A stretch of DNA of 64,000 bases, from the NCBI GenBank assembly GCA_001630475.1, contig KV419419.1:191871-255870 (forward strand), written 5' to 3'. Below, one piece after another: positions 19,948 to 30,978 of the stretch; position 1 is the stretch's first letter, and each line of letters opens with the position of its first letter. A program made the position numbers and the translations under genes. A model generated the notes under the pieces. That model had not been told where the DNA came from, did not search any database, and saw only the letters and a program-made list of their open reading frames with translations. Origin of the DNA: Sistotremastrum niveocremeum HHB9708 (taxonomy: Eukaryota; Basidiomycota; Agaricomycetes; Sistotremastrales; Sistotremastraceae).

Positions 19948-21046
19948 ATGAATGTACGTCCAGCCAGACGCGTCCGCCACAGCGTAGTTATCCTGCTCCT
20001 TTCCTCCTTATTGCTAGGTTTCTTCTTCTTCGCATGACACCTGTTCAGCCAAAGGTCAACTTCTGTCTCCTCCGTGATGGTCAACCTGGGATCTCGAAGC
20101 TGAATTTCCCCACGTCTCCTCTCGTTTATACTGAAGTCACCCTGGTTCAATTTGATCGAGTACAACGCTCTTCGGACTTATTATCGCCTTCGGCACACTT
20201 TCTTGCTTATCTGCCTCGGCGGCTTCCATAATCAACGGATTGCACTCGGGAACGCCATGGGCATCTCGGACCTCCTAAATCGCACCATGATCGTTCCTCC
20301 CATCTTTGCTTCGCGACAAAGACCATCAACCACTTTAAATTTGATACTCTGCAGAGAATTCTTGATGCTTCCGATGCCTTCTTCCTTCGAGATACCTCGC
20401 TTTACGAATTCGCCTTCATCGATGCCGATACTGTGCCGAACCGCACAAAAAATATATCAACACGATTTCCCTCGAAGATCTCGACGACCTGCTCAGATCG
20501 GTAGCGTCTTCGGTACTCCCAGATACTGCGCAAAATCCTAATCCAGGCGCTCGATGAAAGTTGTTCGTGATCAATGGACCTCGACCTTCGAGAAGCTCTT
20601 AGATTGGGGCGGCTCATTCCTGCTGCCATTGACGGCCTAGAACTGCGTCTCCTTGAGGATCACTTGTACCGAAACCGGCGAACTCGGCGAAACCTCTTCA
20701 TCTACCTACGCTCGCATCCCTGCATCATTTTCACATTGCCGAGCACCTCTTCATCATCCGTCGTTCGAGATCATCAATACTCCACCATCTTCTCCACCGA
20801 TGCTCTCTCCCTCCCAACAATCATACAGTCATCCACCGATTCCTCCTCAGCTTACCATACGTGTTCTCTTTATCTGATTCTGAAACTCCATTCCATATCG
20901 TCAACGCAGATGATGGGAAGGACTTGAACCATTATCTGATGGGATTCCTTGACGCAATGATGGCGAGTCTCGGCGCTCGAGTGTCAGTGGTTGGGACGAA
21001 GAACGTACTTTCAGTGTATATTCAGGACGGTCTCTGGCGGAAATAA
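19948..21046 (+). pseudogene. Broken O-fucosyltransferase-like gene
   Basis: The first ATG opens MNVRPARRVRHSVVILLLSS followed by a hydrophobic run, a type II membrane anchor as expected of a Golgi/ER glycosyltransferase. Downstream, family blocks appear in changing frames: AHFLAYLP then GGFHNQRIALGNAM with LLNRTMIVPPIF (20196-20313), HFKFDTLQRILDASDAFF (about 20330-20395), QIGSVFGTPR (about 20495-20525) and LREALRLG. The GFHNQRI-LLNRT-VPP series is characteristic of the fungal O-fucosyltransferase-like family. The frame changes between FLAYLP and GGFHNQ within a few bases, with no room for an intron, and again after VPPIF. So the gene is broken, or the assembly has errors here. The end is approximate. 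Confidence 0.55.
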
Positions 21047-21590
21047 TATAACGGGTGGCCTATTTACATCTCGACGACGACGGATCTACGACTCTCAACC
21101 TCCGACGGTCAATGGTAGGAAGCTATGCCAAATGTCGAAGTCCACGAGTCTTCGACGGTGACCCGCCAGCGTACCAGTCGTTTTCTCTTTGAGCTACTTG
21201 TGTCGGATTTTTCCTGTACAATATGTCCTTTATCGTCAAACGAACCTTTAGCAAGTTGCCAGTCTCTTACAGCCTCTTAATGAATGATAGAGACGATTTC
21301 TCTGTTTGAGCTATAATCATGAAGAAAGCTGGTTCTATTTTTAGCCCTCGATGTCGGAGTTTGGATACTGGGGTACTCTGCTGACGTAAGAGGTTTACTC
21401 TTCTTCTGCCACTGTTCGCCAGTTGCACGATTTGCAGACGGAGAGAAATCTGCCAAAATTTTACAAATCGTTAAAAACCTGCTCCACTCCCATCGCTCTC
21501 TCTCAACCTGAACGGGATCCTTGCTGCGTTGTCAGCTCCTCCTCTCCTCTTCCGAACTCAAGCGACTCGAGCTCGTTGTCAGGCGAAACG
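21047..21590. other. Upstream region of F-box copy B
   Basis: The frame of copy B stays open back to 21423 but contains no ATG before 21591. A strong acceptor-like site (TTCGCCAG at 21415-21422) suggests that a short upstream coding exon may exist; I could not find one with matching phase. Confidence 0.35.
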
Positions 21591-23542
21591 ATGCTCCCAG
21601 GTGATGCAAGCGAGCACAAATTAGGAGATGCCACCCTAGAAGAGTTCAGAGATACTCTGGTTGACAAGAATCAAGAAGAAAGGTACGTGCACATAATGGG
21701 AAAAAATTATCTTCGAAAGAGTGTTGAGAACAGTCTCAGCCTTCAGCCACTCGATTCCTCTGACGCGTCGCTGCCCGTCGAGGCAGCTTCAAACAAGGAG
21801 ATCATCGATAACACCTCATCAGCGGCAGAGAATGTTGAGCAACGTATTCAAGAATCGCTTCTCGAAGCCGAGTTCAGTCTCTTGCGCATTCAAAATGGGA
21901 GGTCGAATCTCCTACTCTTGCCACCGGAAACTCTCGTCGAGATCGCCTTAGCTTATAGAGCTGAAATATTGGGATGTTGTGCCGGTTATGACTGCACTGG
22001 CCATGAAGAAGGCTGGATAGAGCATTCTCGTGCTCGACTTTGCGAGATTTTGAAACTCTCCCAAATGTTTGTTACCTCGATTTTTGGAGTGACATCCACT
22101 GCGATGCTGAAACCTGTTTCCTCAGATTCTCTTGCTTGCGCGATATCTATCTGGGTACTCCTCTGCTTTGGAGCTATATCGAGCTCAGTTGGAGTTCGGC
22201 CATCATCGAGGTATTCTCGGAGCGATCGCGATCGCTGCCTCTCTCCTTAGTGTTGAAGGCCAGGGAGTCTCACAACTGTTCCCACTATTCGGCCAATGAA
22301 TTTGCCTCTTTGGTCAACTTTAACATCTCGTTTCTGAAGAGCAACATACAGAGGATCGAGAATCTACAAATAGTCGTTTTCACAGGCGGCATCGATGTCG
22401 TGAAACTTTGGGCGGGATTCAAGGACATGCCAGCGCCCAAGCTGAAGAAGTTCACCTTCGATGTCGCTTTGAATTTGCCTTCTCGGGCTCGCAGATTTCT
22501 CCCTTTGCAGAACTTGTTCTCCGATCGCGCTCCGAACCTTTCGAAGCTGAAGGTCTGCCTCGCCAATTGCAAAGAATTTCAACCAAAATCATTCACCGCT
22601 CTGGTATCGCTCGCATTGACCATCAAAGCGAAGAGTGCCATCCTGAATATTTGGGACGTCTTATCCCAGACACCTTTGCTCAAGGAATTGACACTCGAGG
22701 GTGACGGTCGGAAACATCGGCTTGACGGCAAGCCTCGCCCGGATCGGGTCCTGAAACTCAGTTCTTGTCAGGTCCTGAGGTTGGGCTTCTACCCTGACGT
22801 GACTGCGTACCTTCTTTCTGTATTGGAATTTCCCGCACTCACAGAGCTGATGCTTTCGAGCGAGGCATACGTAGCGGACGACGGTGCCATCGTCTCAATT
22901 TTCTCGCCGAGTCATTTGCCCCCGATCATCAAGAGCCTGGTCTCTTCAACCTCCGAGTTGGATTTGGAGATTTATGATAACATGATCGGATTTATCGTAC
23001 CCTTTCGAGCCATCTCACACATCCCTGACAAATGTCCTCAACCTTTCACTGCTATCCGTGAGACGGTATACGATGTTCCGTATGTGCGAACGGAGGAATG
23101 CAAACTTGCATTCATTGATTGCGTCTTTCACGCTCTCAAGATGAAACCGGAGATACTCTATCTGGATGGCTGGAATCCAGATGACGAGTGGAAATCGTAT
23201 GAGGACGACGATGTGGAAGTTACTCAAGATAAAGAAAATCCGGACGTCCAGGAGAAAAAGCCGAAACGGGTTGCTACTTTCACAGAAGCTGTCTGGAACG
23301 CCATCCTTTCCGGATGCCCATCCGTCACTACGATGGATTTGCAGAGGACGCTGCCTCTATCGCCGTTCATAGACGTACTCGATCAACCGACGATCAAGTG
23401 TCCGTCCCTGAACCAGCTCAAAATCAGCATCCATCCTGATGATTTCGACCATCAATCCTTTGACAGGATGATAGAAAACCGCAAATCCCAGGGCGTAGAG
23501 ATCGAAGAAGTAGAATTGGATATAGATGTCTTTGACTATTGA
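21591..23542 (+). CDS. F-box protein with LRR-like C-terminal region (copy B)
   Basis: Two exons: 21591-22066 and 22126-23542, joined by a 59-nt intron in phase 2, 630 residues from the first ATG. The F-box is LLLLPPETLVEIALAY, near residue 108. The intron follows the F-box at the place of intron 2 in copies A and C. After it come YLGTPLLWSYIELSW and leucine-rich segments (LFSDRAPNLSKLKVCLANC, LVSLALTIKAK, TPLLKELTLEGD), then the family tail FDRMIENRKSQGVEIEEVEL. It lies head-to-tail after the fucosyltransferase-like remnant. The N-terminal 100 residues are Ser-rich and not conserved with A or C. The true start may lie upstream, because the frame is open to 21423. The substrate is unknown. 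Confidence 0.75.
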
Positions 23543-24870
23543 CCGGCGTACAATATAGGCAGATTCTGACATGATGGGTGTATCAGATGAGGGAGCGGGG
23601 CAAGTCTAAAAGGGGAGTATCAGGTTACGTAAAGAGTCCAGACGCATTCACTGAGTATGCCCGAGTTAGTCGAACCTGCTGTACTGTACATGTAAGCTCT
23701 GCTTTCGCTCGCTGCACTACAAGGCATCCGTGTATTTCCTTGTCGAAGGATCTGGTCCTGAGGTGATACGACTTTCAAGCACACTCGTAATCTATCACTT
23801 TTGTTGTAGATCACGCTGCATAAAATGTCAGTCGCAGTGACAAGCAAGCAAGCAGCAAAGTCGTAGTGCTGCTCGCATTGGACTCAAACCATCAGCCTCT
23901 CGTTCCTACAAATACCAGGCATTTGTCCTCGACAAGGAACGACTACAGTCTAGGCTTATGGTAAGCTACTCGCGAGAATCGGAGGCTCAATAAAGTTTTG
24001 ACTCCGAGAGGTGTAGCACTCCACCAGTCATGATTTCTCACAGAACTCAGGACAGTGGGCGTGGCAGTGTTCACAAAAGCTCCTACCAGGCCCTTCGTTA
24101 TGAGGCAGATTCAGAGAAAGAGCGAAGGAAAGGGTCCACAATGCTCTGAGAAATCATGATGGCGTGAACTGAGATCACCGATGAGTGTACAGTCATCGAA
24201 GGAAGCAATGTAGCCACGTACGTGCATCGAGGCTGAAATGAGAAAGAGCGCAGTCTCGTGAAGACCTGCACGAAACGCGGTCATTTGACCGTTGGCTTTA
24301 CGCGGTCTGAAAACCCATAAAAGGACAAGCGATATTGCAGAGGAGCTCTCGACGAGAAAGTCGGCTCGACCAGAGAGAAAAGAATATTTCTGCCGAGGAT
24401 GCCACTTTCAGAGCAGATGATAGAAGGCCCGACAACTACTTGAACAACTCGAATGAGTTAGGGGGATGACACGATCGTGGGGAGTACTCACTTGCAAGAC
24501 GAAGATCAAAGGCGAAGGCCGATGACTCTGTGCTAAACCCAATTGATAGATCATCAGGCATGGATGTTCGTGTTGCGAAGCCCAACATCATGGGATACAA
24601 CAGCAGGTTGATCTCTGCGATATGAATGACTCGGGTCGACTGAACGATGTCGGGAGGTACTCACTTGGGATAGATCCGTAGATCGAGGTTGTCCAACATC
24701 CAAAGGGGGGGAATTACGAGTAGAAAGTGCAGTACTCGCAATGGCCAGGAGCTCTATGCTATTGACACCAATCAGTATACGACGACAATACAAAATCAAG
24801 ACGTAGACCCACCCAACGCAAAAGAGCCCCTAAACTAGATACACTCACCTCAGAAACGAAACATTCAAAT
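23543..24870. other. Gene-free stretch with a short foldback
   Basis: No gene recognised. TCATGATTTCTCA at 24028-24040 is perfectly inverted at 24147-24159, giving a 130-bp foldback. Near 24485 and 24657 the word GTACTCACTTG recurs, perhaps from a degraded duplication. Confidence 0.45.
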
Positions 24871-25500
24871 TAAGCGCACTTCCCAACCCTGCTGGGGAAC
24901 GGCCCCTCACCAACAACATTCTTGACAACACTAACCGTGTTGCTGGAGAGAGAATACCGAACGCGCACGATCCACGTGGAATGTCACATTACGTGGAATT
25001 GCTGATGCTACCAGACTTTTTGCGAGGAAGCGGCTATGAACAAGAGCTGATCTCGGGCATCAGCTGTAGTATTGCTTGTGGTGGTGGTGGTAAAGGGAAG
25101 AGAATGGAGAGACGGTTTCTGGGTTCCGAGAATTATTTGTAGGTAGCTGTGCGGATTGCGGAGCTGGGGTTGAAACCATTGAGCTTGATAATTCTTGGAT
25201 GCATTTCTATGCAACACTGGAGGGGTTTGAAGGCAACAAGAATTGAGCAAAGCGTGGTCAAAGTGAAAGGCAGCGTCGATGAGGAGGGGATAGCAAATAA
25301 GCGCCGTCGGAGCTTGAAATACCGGTTACCAGGGACGGCTCGGCTCTTAGACCCGATACGTCCGTTCACCTTCAGCTCAGGTCGAACCGTCGAACTGTCA
25401 ATTCAGGCCCCTCACCGTCGCCATATCTCAGAAAATTCCAACGATGCACTCAAAATTTGAACCGTGCCTAAAATTCCGCCAGGTCACTCTTTCAATAATG
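24871..25500 (+). repeat. Dispersed repeat R1, copy B
   Basis: It matches the copy at 42565-43385 (inverted) from GCGCACTTCCCAACCCTGCT through CACGTGGAAT, AGACGGTTTCTGGGTTCCGA, GAGGGGTTTGAAGGCA and the GATGAGGAGGGG-TAGCA block. It contains the covarying hairpin CAACAC-TAACC-GTGTTG at 24926-24942. It is more diverged at its right end than copies A and C. Confidence 0.75.
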
Positions 25501-25759
25501 TGCGATGCCTAGGCGCTACGAATATTCATCCCACATCTCTCATGAAGAACAAGGTGTTCCTTGGTTATTTAGTATGTATAAGCGATTGTGTCATTCGAAG
25601 CTCAAGGATATTCACATGTGTGTAATGGGTTTACGCAATGTGAGAGTTTAATGAGACGTGATTGAATATCGAAGGCAATGCTTTCCTCAACATTGGACCT
25701 ACATCAAGGAAACGACTCCCTTTTTCCGATTGGTATTAATGTATGTCACACACATTAAA

Positions 25760-27549
25760 TCAAATAATCGGAAATCGAGCCTTCAAAAGCTCGAGCTTAC
25801 TTGGAAATAGCGTGACCGTATTGAAGCCTCGAGCGCTTCGTCGTTCGAGCATCAGGTCGAATGCTTCTCTCTCCTCGACTGAGGTGGTTCCCAACAATAA
25901 ATGCAGAGAAGGACACAGGATTCGCGGATCATCGAGTGCGTCAAGCAAAGGAGTCCACGAGACCACCTTGACATCGAGTGCTCTCAAGGACGAGGCATGA
26001 GAGAGTATGGCGCACCATAGATCTTTCGATAAGAATTCCGCCTGTTCAAACATCCCGAAGTTTGTCGTGACCACGCAGAGCCACGCCGGACGTAGGTTAA
26101 AGGCTCGGAAGCATGCAGTGCATACTTGTAACATATACGATCGCTGGTCTTCCCACGTTGACCTGTTAAGATCATGGTGGCATATCCTGAGTCCACAAGG
26201 GCTGCCTGATCCTGCCTCGATGCTGAGAAAACCTGAGAAAAACCTCATTTTCATTGTGTCATGCACATGACACGACTCCTTCACGGAGCGCGGAATGTAT
26301 GAATAGAGCTTCGTGATGCCGTCAGGACCGGCGTCCGTGGGCATATCGACATCAAGATTCAGGATGCGTAACGAAGGGAATGAGATTGTTGAAAATATGT
26401 GTGTCAGAGTTGCCAAGTCTAACGGGAGGCCTCCCAAAAACAGCTCTTCACAATAAGGGAGAGAGACTCTCGGGATCGGAGCAGGATTCATGGATATCTG
26501 CACTGGGGCGTCGATATTCTCGAGCCGGAGGGACTCCAAATTCGGCGTAGAAGAGAGTGCAGTAATAAATCGCGTGAAATGTGACGGAAATTCGGAGAAG
26601 GCGAGGTCAAGAGAAAGTCGTACAAGAGTGTGAAATGACCCAATCTCGAGTTCTTCAAATCTGAAATCCGTTAACATTATTTCTTGCAATCGAGGGGCAT
26701 CTTGCGAGAAGAGATTGTCAACTCTAACGTAGTTCGTAGAGGGATGATTGTTCAGCGTAAATTTCTCCAACATCGGGGCCTTCAAGGGTCGAATGGTGTC
26801 CCAGAAGTCACGGAATATACCCGCATCCATACCAATCCCAATCTCGAAGCTTTTGACTCGATGCATATTCTGAGTCATGAATTCTGTCCAGAAGGCGATT
26901 CGACCATGCCAGATTGCAAAAGCACCAGGTGGCGGTGCGCGCGCTCTGCTTTCGAGTAGGGGGACTGGGTTCATTTTGAAGTCAATGTGCAGCGGAGTAT
27001 GTTGTGCTCGAGAAGCAAATACTTCGATTGCGACGGACGGCCAAAGAAGGTCGATTGTGTTCCAAAGAGTGGCTCCATTAATGCAGACATCACGCCACAA
27101 AGAACAACTGGCACCTCATCATGAGCCTAGATGGCCTACTTCAACATGTGAAGGATGACTTACACGTGTGTCATGTGAAGCTTCGATTTCAGTTGATGAC
27201 ATGAGCCTTCCTCACGGACTGTGTCCTGTTCAATTCCCGGTTGGTTGTCGTTTGGATCGCCGTTCAAGGCCATTGAGGCAATGTGGAGAATGAGCTCAGG
27301 GGGGAGGCGAAAGATGGGCGCATTCTGTTTGATTGATCGCGTGCTGGTGTAGAGTGCGTCTGACGTTACCACAGCGGTGTAACTTCAGTGAGTGAATCGG
27401 TCAGCGATTAGGACAATATGGCGATCAGTATGCACTCACTTTCTGTTGTGATTCTCTTCTTTCAAGTCTGCATAATCCTGTCGAACGATATCTGCGGGCT
27501 CGTGCAGTTTTTCACCCAAGCTTCCGGTCTCAGACGCTGGCCGATTCAT
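25760..27549 (-). CDS. F-box protein with LRR-like C-terminal region (copy C)
   Basis: Three exons in frame (transcript order): 27549-27440, 27382-27164 and 27107-25760, for 558 residues. The F-box, IFRLPPELILHIASMAL, is preceded by the same SIKQN segment as in copy A. Exon 3 starts CSLWRDVCINGATLWNTIDLLWP, followed by leucine-rich segments and the tail FDLMLERRSARG. Both introns share position and phase with copy A. The two are about 6 kb apart with copy B between them in opposite orientation, which suggests local duplication with inversion. It is presumably an SCF adaptor with an unknown target. Confidence 0.8.
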
Positions 27550-28086
27550 CCCGTCCGTGTAGTGTGCAGTGAGCACGAAATTCCAATGAACCGGTCTTGA
27601 CGCCCTTTGCGGACCTTTCCCTGACGAACGAAACGTGTTTTGACTCTGGACAGCTTTCAGCCAATTGCTACAGCTGCAGCATCCAAGAAGCAATCAATAT
27701 CACATCACTTACTAGCAAGACGTCTGCGCCTTGATTTTACGAGATAGGAATTCTCTATCCTCGAGCGGAATGAACGGTGAATTTCGGAATATGTGAGTGA
27801 GATAATCGAGAGAAGGCGTCTCGGTGGCTGAGTTTCAAGTTGAACGTTGAACCGGTGTCCAATGAAGCTTTTGCGAATTCATGACGGGTTATTGGGAACA
27901 TCCCGAAGTCTCGATTTTTTTGGTGGTCACGCAATATATTATGAGCCGGATGACGATAACTAATACCAAAAGTAATGGAGGAGATGCCTAAGAATGAAAG
28001 GAGTGGATCCACACAACCACGCTGACCAGTGACCTTCGCAAGCGTAGCTATAGGGCGAATTGCTCCTTGAAACTCATTAGAGGCTT
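27550..28086. other. Intergenic stretch
   Basis: Nothing recognised between the 5' end of F-box copy C and the 3' end of the xylanase gene. An open frame here is only a read-through of the xylanase 3' flank. Confidence 0.35.
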
Positions 28087-29775
28087 TCACAGACATTGAG
28101 AGTAGTCTGGAGAATAAATTCAGAATAAGGAACCGAATGAAAGATCGTAATAACTGACATGGGTTGGAAGCCTTGCAGGTATATCCTCCGGAGCAGCTGG
28201 TCGGGCCAGTCCAGCCAATACCACCACACTGTCCCCAATGAGTCTGTTGAGCACCAGTTGAAGTGGTCGTGGTGCTCGTGGTCGTCGATGACGTAGTCGT
28301 GGTCGTCGATGACGTAGTCGTGGTCGTCGACTTGGAAGTTGAGGACGATGAGGAGGATGACGAAGAAGAGGTCGTGGTCGACGAGGAAGATGAAGAAGAT
28401 GAAGAAGTACCGGTACCAGCGGTAGCTTGGCAAGAGCTGGAGCCGAGGGCGGTGGCGCACATCTCGGAAGCGCCGGAGGCGTATCGTTGAAGACGGGCGG
28501 CGACTTCGTATGCGGCGAGTTTGGGGTTACCGTTGGAGTCGAAGAGGGTTCCGGACTTGCTGGTACCGAGCCAAGAGAGATCGTCACGGGCATCCCAGTT
28601 GATGAATTCCCAGCAGTTGGAGGCGTAAAGGCAAGCCTATAAAGGTATATCAGATACTGATGAATGAGATTAAGAATGATCGACGTACATCGAGGTAGTC
28701 ACCCCAGATAGCAGCCTGATAACGAAGGTTGGCAGAGCTGGTGCTGGAGACGGCGATATCGAGCTCGGTAACCATTGCGGTAGCACCGAGGGCAGCGAGC
28801 TTGGCGAAAGTAGCCTCGAGGGCAGACTTGGCGACGAATTGACCGGTAGCGGCGGTGATGTGCGACTGGAAACCGACTGCGAGACGGTTGTAGGGGACAG
28901 CAGCGTTCGCGTTGATATCAGCGAGAACGGCAAGGACGCAAGCGGTCTTGGCGTCGTTTCCACCAGTGCTGTAGTCGTTGATGGCGAGACGGGTGCTGGG
29001 GCCAGCGTATTGGAGGGCGGTTGAGAACGCGGCGTGGACGAAGGAGAGATCGGTGACGAGGTTGGTGCTCGAACCGTCGGAGGTCTGAGTGGGCCATGAG
29101 TTTTTGTTTTTCACGCATTGCCATGCGGTCTATAGTATGCCATGAGTATGAATCGACACAGACGAGAAGAGATTGCCTACCATGCCGTTCGAAGTGCCAT
29201 CACCGACGATTTCGTTGACGACGTCCCAAGAGGTGACGGAGGCACCCATGCCGGAGATTTCTTGTTGGACGTGTTGAGGGATGACGTTGGTGACGAGGTC
29301 GGTGGCGGTGATACTTCCGGGCAACCAAGACTGGAACAAGTAATTTAGAATGAAAACGACCAACACGTTGGTCTGTACTCACGGGGGTCTGAGAATGCCA
29401 GAAGGTGTTGTGGCCACGGAAAGTAGCACCATGGCTGGTGGCGAAGGACTGAGCTCCTTGGCATGAAGTCAGACTGCTCACACCACGAGTGGGCTCGGTA
29501 GCGTCCCACTTGCAACCGTTCTCAGCGACTAAGTGGTTGAAGAATGGGCCGAAGACAGTTCCGAGCCAACTGTTGTCATTCGAGTACGTGTCGTAGGTCG
29601 AACCGAAGTGGAAAGTTCCACCCTTGCGAGAGGAGACGCTCTGGAGAACAGTTTGAAGGTTCGGGGTGCCGGTGGTGGAATAACCAGGTAAGTCGATCAA
29701 GAGAGAGACGGCGGGTTGAGCGAGGGCCGGGGAGGCAACGATGGCCAAGACAACGAAGGACGAAAGAGCCAACAT
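28087..29775 (-). CDS. Secreted GH10 endo-1,4-beta-xylanase with C-terminal CBM1
   Basis: Five exons in frame (transcript order): 29775-29383, 29330-29181, 29129-28689, 28636-28159 and 28106-28087, for 493 residues. Residues 1-20 are a signal peptide ([20 protein letters not shown]). The GH10 domain shows [19 protein letters not shown] with the acid/base Glu171, LAINDYS and VTELDI with the nucleophile Glu303. A Ser/Thr linker (about 400-458) leads to a CBM1, [20 protein letters not shown], ending NPYYSQCL. The last exon is only 20 nt and supplies the final aromatic and Cys residues of the CBM1. The enzyme cuts xylan outside the cell, and CBM1 binds cellulose. The early segment reads [11 protein letters not shown] where family members usually have ENAMKW. 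TTATAAA lies about 50 bp upstream of the start codon. Confidence 0.95.
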
Positions 29776-29823
29776 CTTCGGGGGTGTCGATTGAAGATGG
29801 AGAGCTCATAGCATTCGACGTCG

Positions 29824-29830
29824 TTATAAA
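29824..29830 (-). promoter_or_regulatory. TATA-like box of the xylanase gene
   Basis: TTTATAA on the - strand, about 50 bp before the xylanase start codon. Confidence 0.45.
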
Positions 29831-30978
29831 TTGTGCAAGAAACCGTCGAGCATCCTGGAGCCAAGACCTTCCGATGTTGGCCCACCCAGTTGTTGACCAG
29901 ATGATGTTCGAAGTTCCTTCTGTGTATTAGGAATAACCTTTCATGATCGAAAGTTGCCATGAGATGAAGCGGACTGGAGGGCACGGAAAATTTCGTTCGG
30001 CTGCTGGCAATGTGAGCCCTCTATTTCGGGAAATTAGACGGGAGAGGATCTTCAAGCTGAATTGCGCACGTATCCATGACCTCAGTAAAGCGGCCATTTG
30101 TATTCCCTTGGAAGATGTCAGGCGATCCAGCTGTCGTTCCGAGAAATAAGCAGCTTGGTCGGTGCATCCGTGGGCCTCCGACAACGCCCGAGAATTCCAA
30201 GGCTATTAGTCCCGGCCCGCCCGGGACGGCCTTTTGCCTTCGCTCTTCGGGCGCGTCGCTTTGTTGAACTGTCGAGCGTTGTTTCGAGACCACCGTTACA
30301 CGCTTCATTAGTCAATCAACCGATCAGCTGACCTCGTGGTCGGGAGTCTTCGCATTTGAAGAGACACTGCAAGGATCGTCATCCCGCCCTGCAGGGCCTA
30401 AGTCTGGAGGTGATACTTCCGACTCGTAAATCCGATTCATTGACCATAATTCAAAGGAATAATGTCGTCAGAAATCTTGGAACTCTGAACGATTGATTGT
30501 GAGCCAATTCTTTTGAGCACCTCATGGCAAGTGGGCTACTAGTACTACCGATAGTAGACTGCCTGCACAGTACAGCCTGTACCAGTAGCCGATCTCGTAC
30601 CGGACTCGATCTTATTTAAAAATATTCCATGATTTTCCTCAGCCAAAAGCGAAGACTGAAATTTCGTTCATGACCCCGAGTTGCAGAGCTTTTCTTGACA
30701 GACGGATGTGATATATGGTCGATTGAGTTCGGAGGAAATATTAAACACCGGCTGTGAACGTTGTGAACCCCGAATACACTCAGAGTGATTCGTGAGTTTC
30801 GAGCCACATCAAAGGAAGCTGGGATGATTAGTCAAAATATTGCATCAACGGACGTCACTAGGTCAGAGTCGACGAAGAACAGAAATTGGTGGAGAGGTAG
30901 AAGAGACTCGGACATACAGTTGATTATGAGTCAACGTTTCGCTACAGCATGTTTCAACACAATACGATTAGCTGATCA
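29831..30978. other. Gene-free stretch
   Basis: No gene recognised. One imperfect hairpin: GGCTACTAGTAC (30534-30545) against GTACCAGTAGCC (30579-30590), 11 of 12 pairs. The stretch holds the promoter side of the xylanase and the 3' flank of the kinase-like gene. Confidence 0.4.

Noticed and set aside
23850-23950. tRNA-like B box (GGTTTGAGTCC on the - strand)
   Set aside because: The T stem has a mismatch, no matching acceptor 5' strand and no A box can be found at the needed distance.
28263-28490. Val/Asp/Glu-rich frame on the + strand
   Set aside because: Antisense of the Ser/Thr linker of the xylanase.
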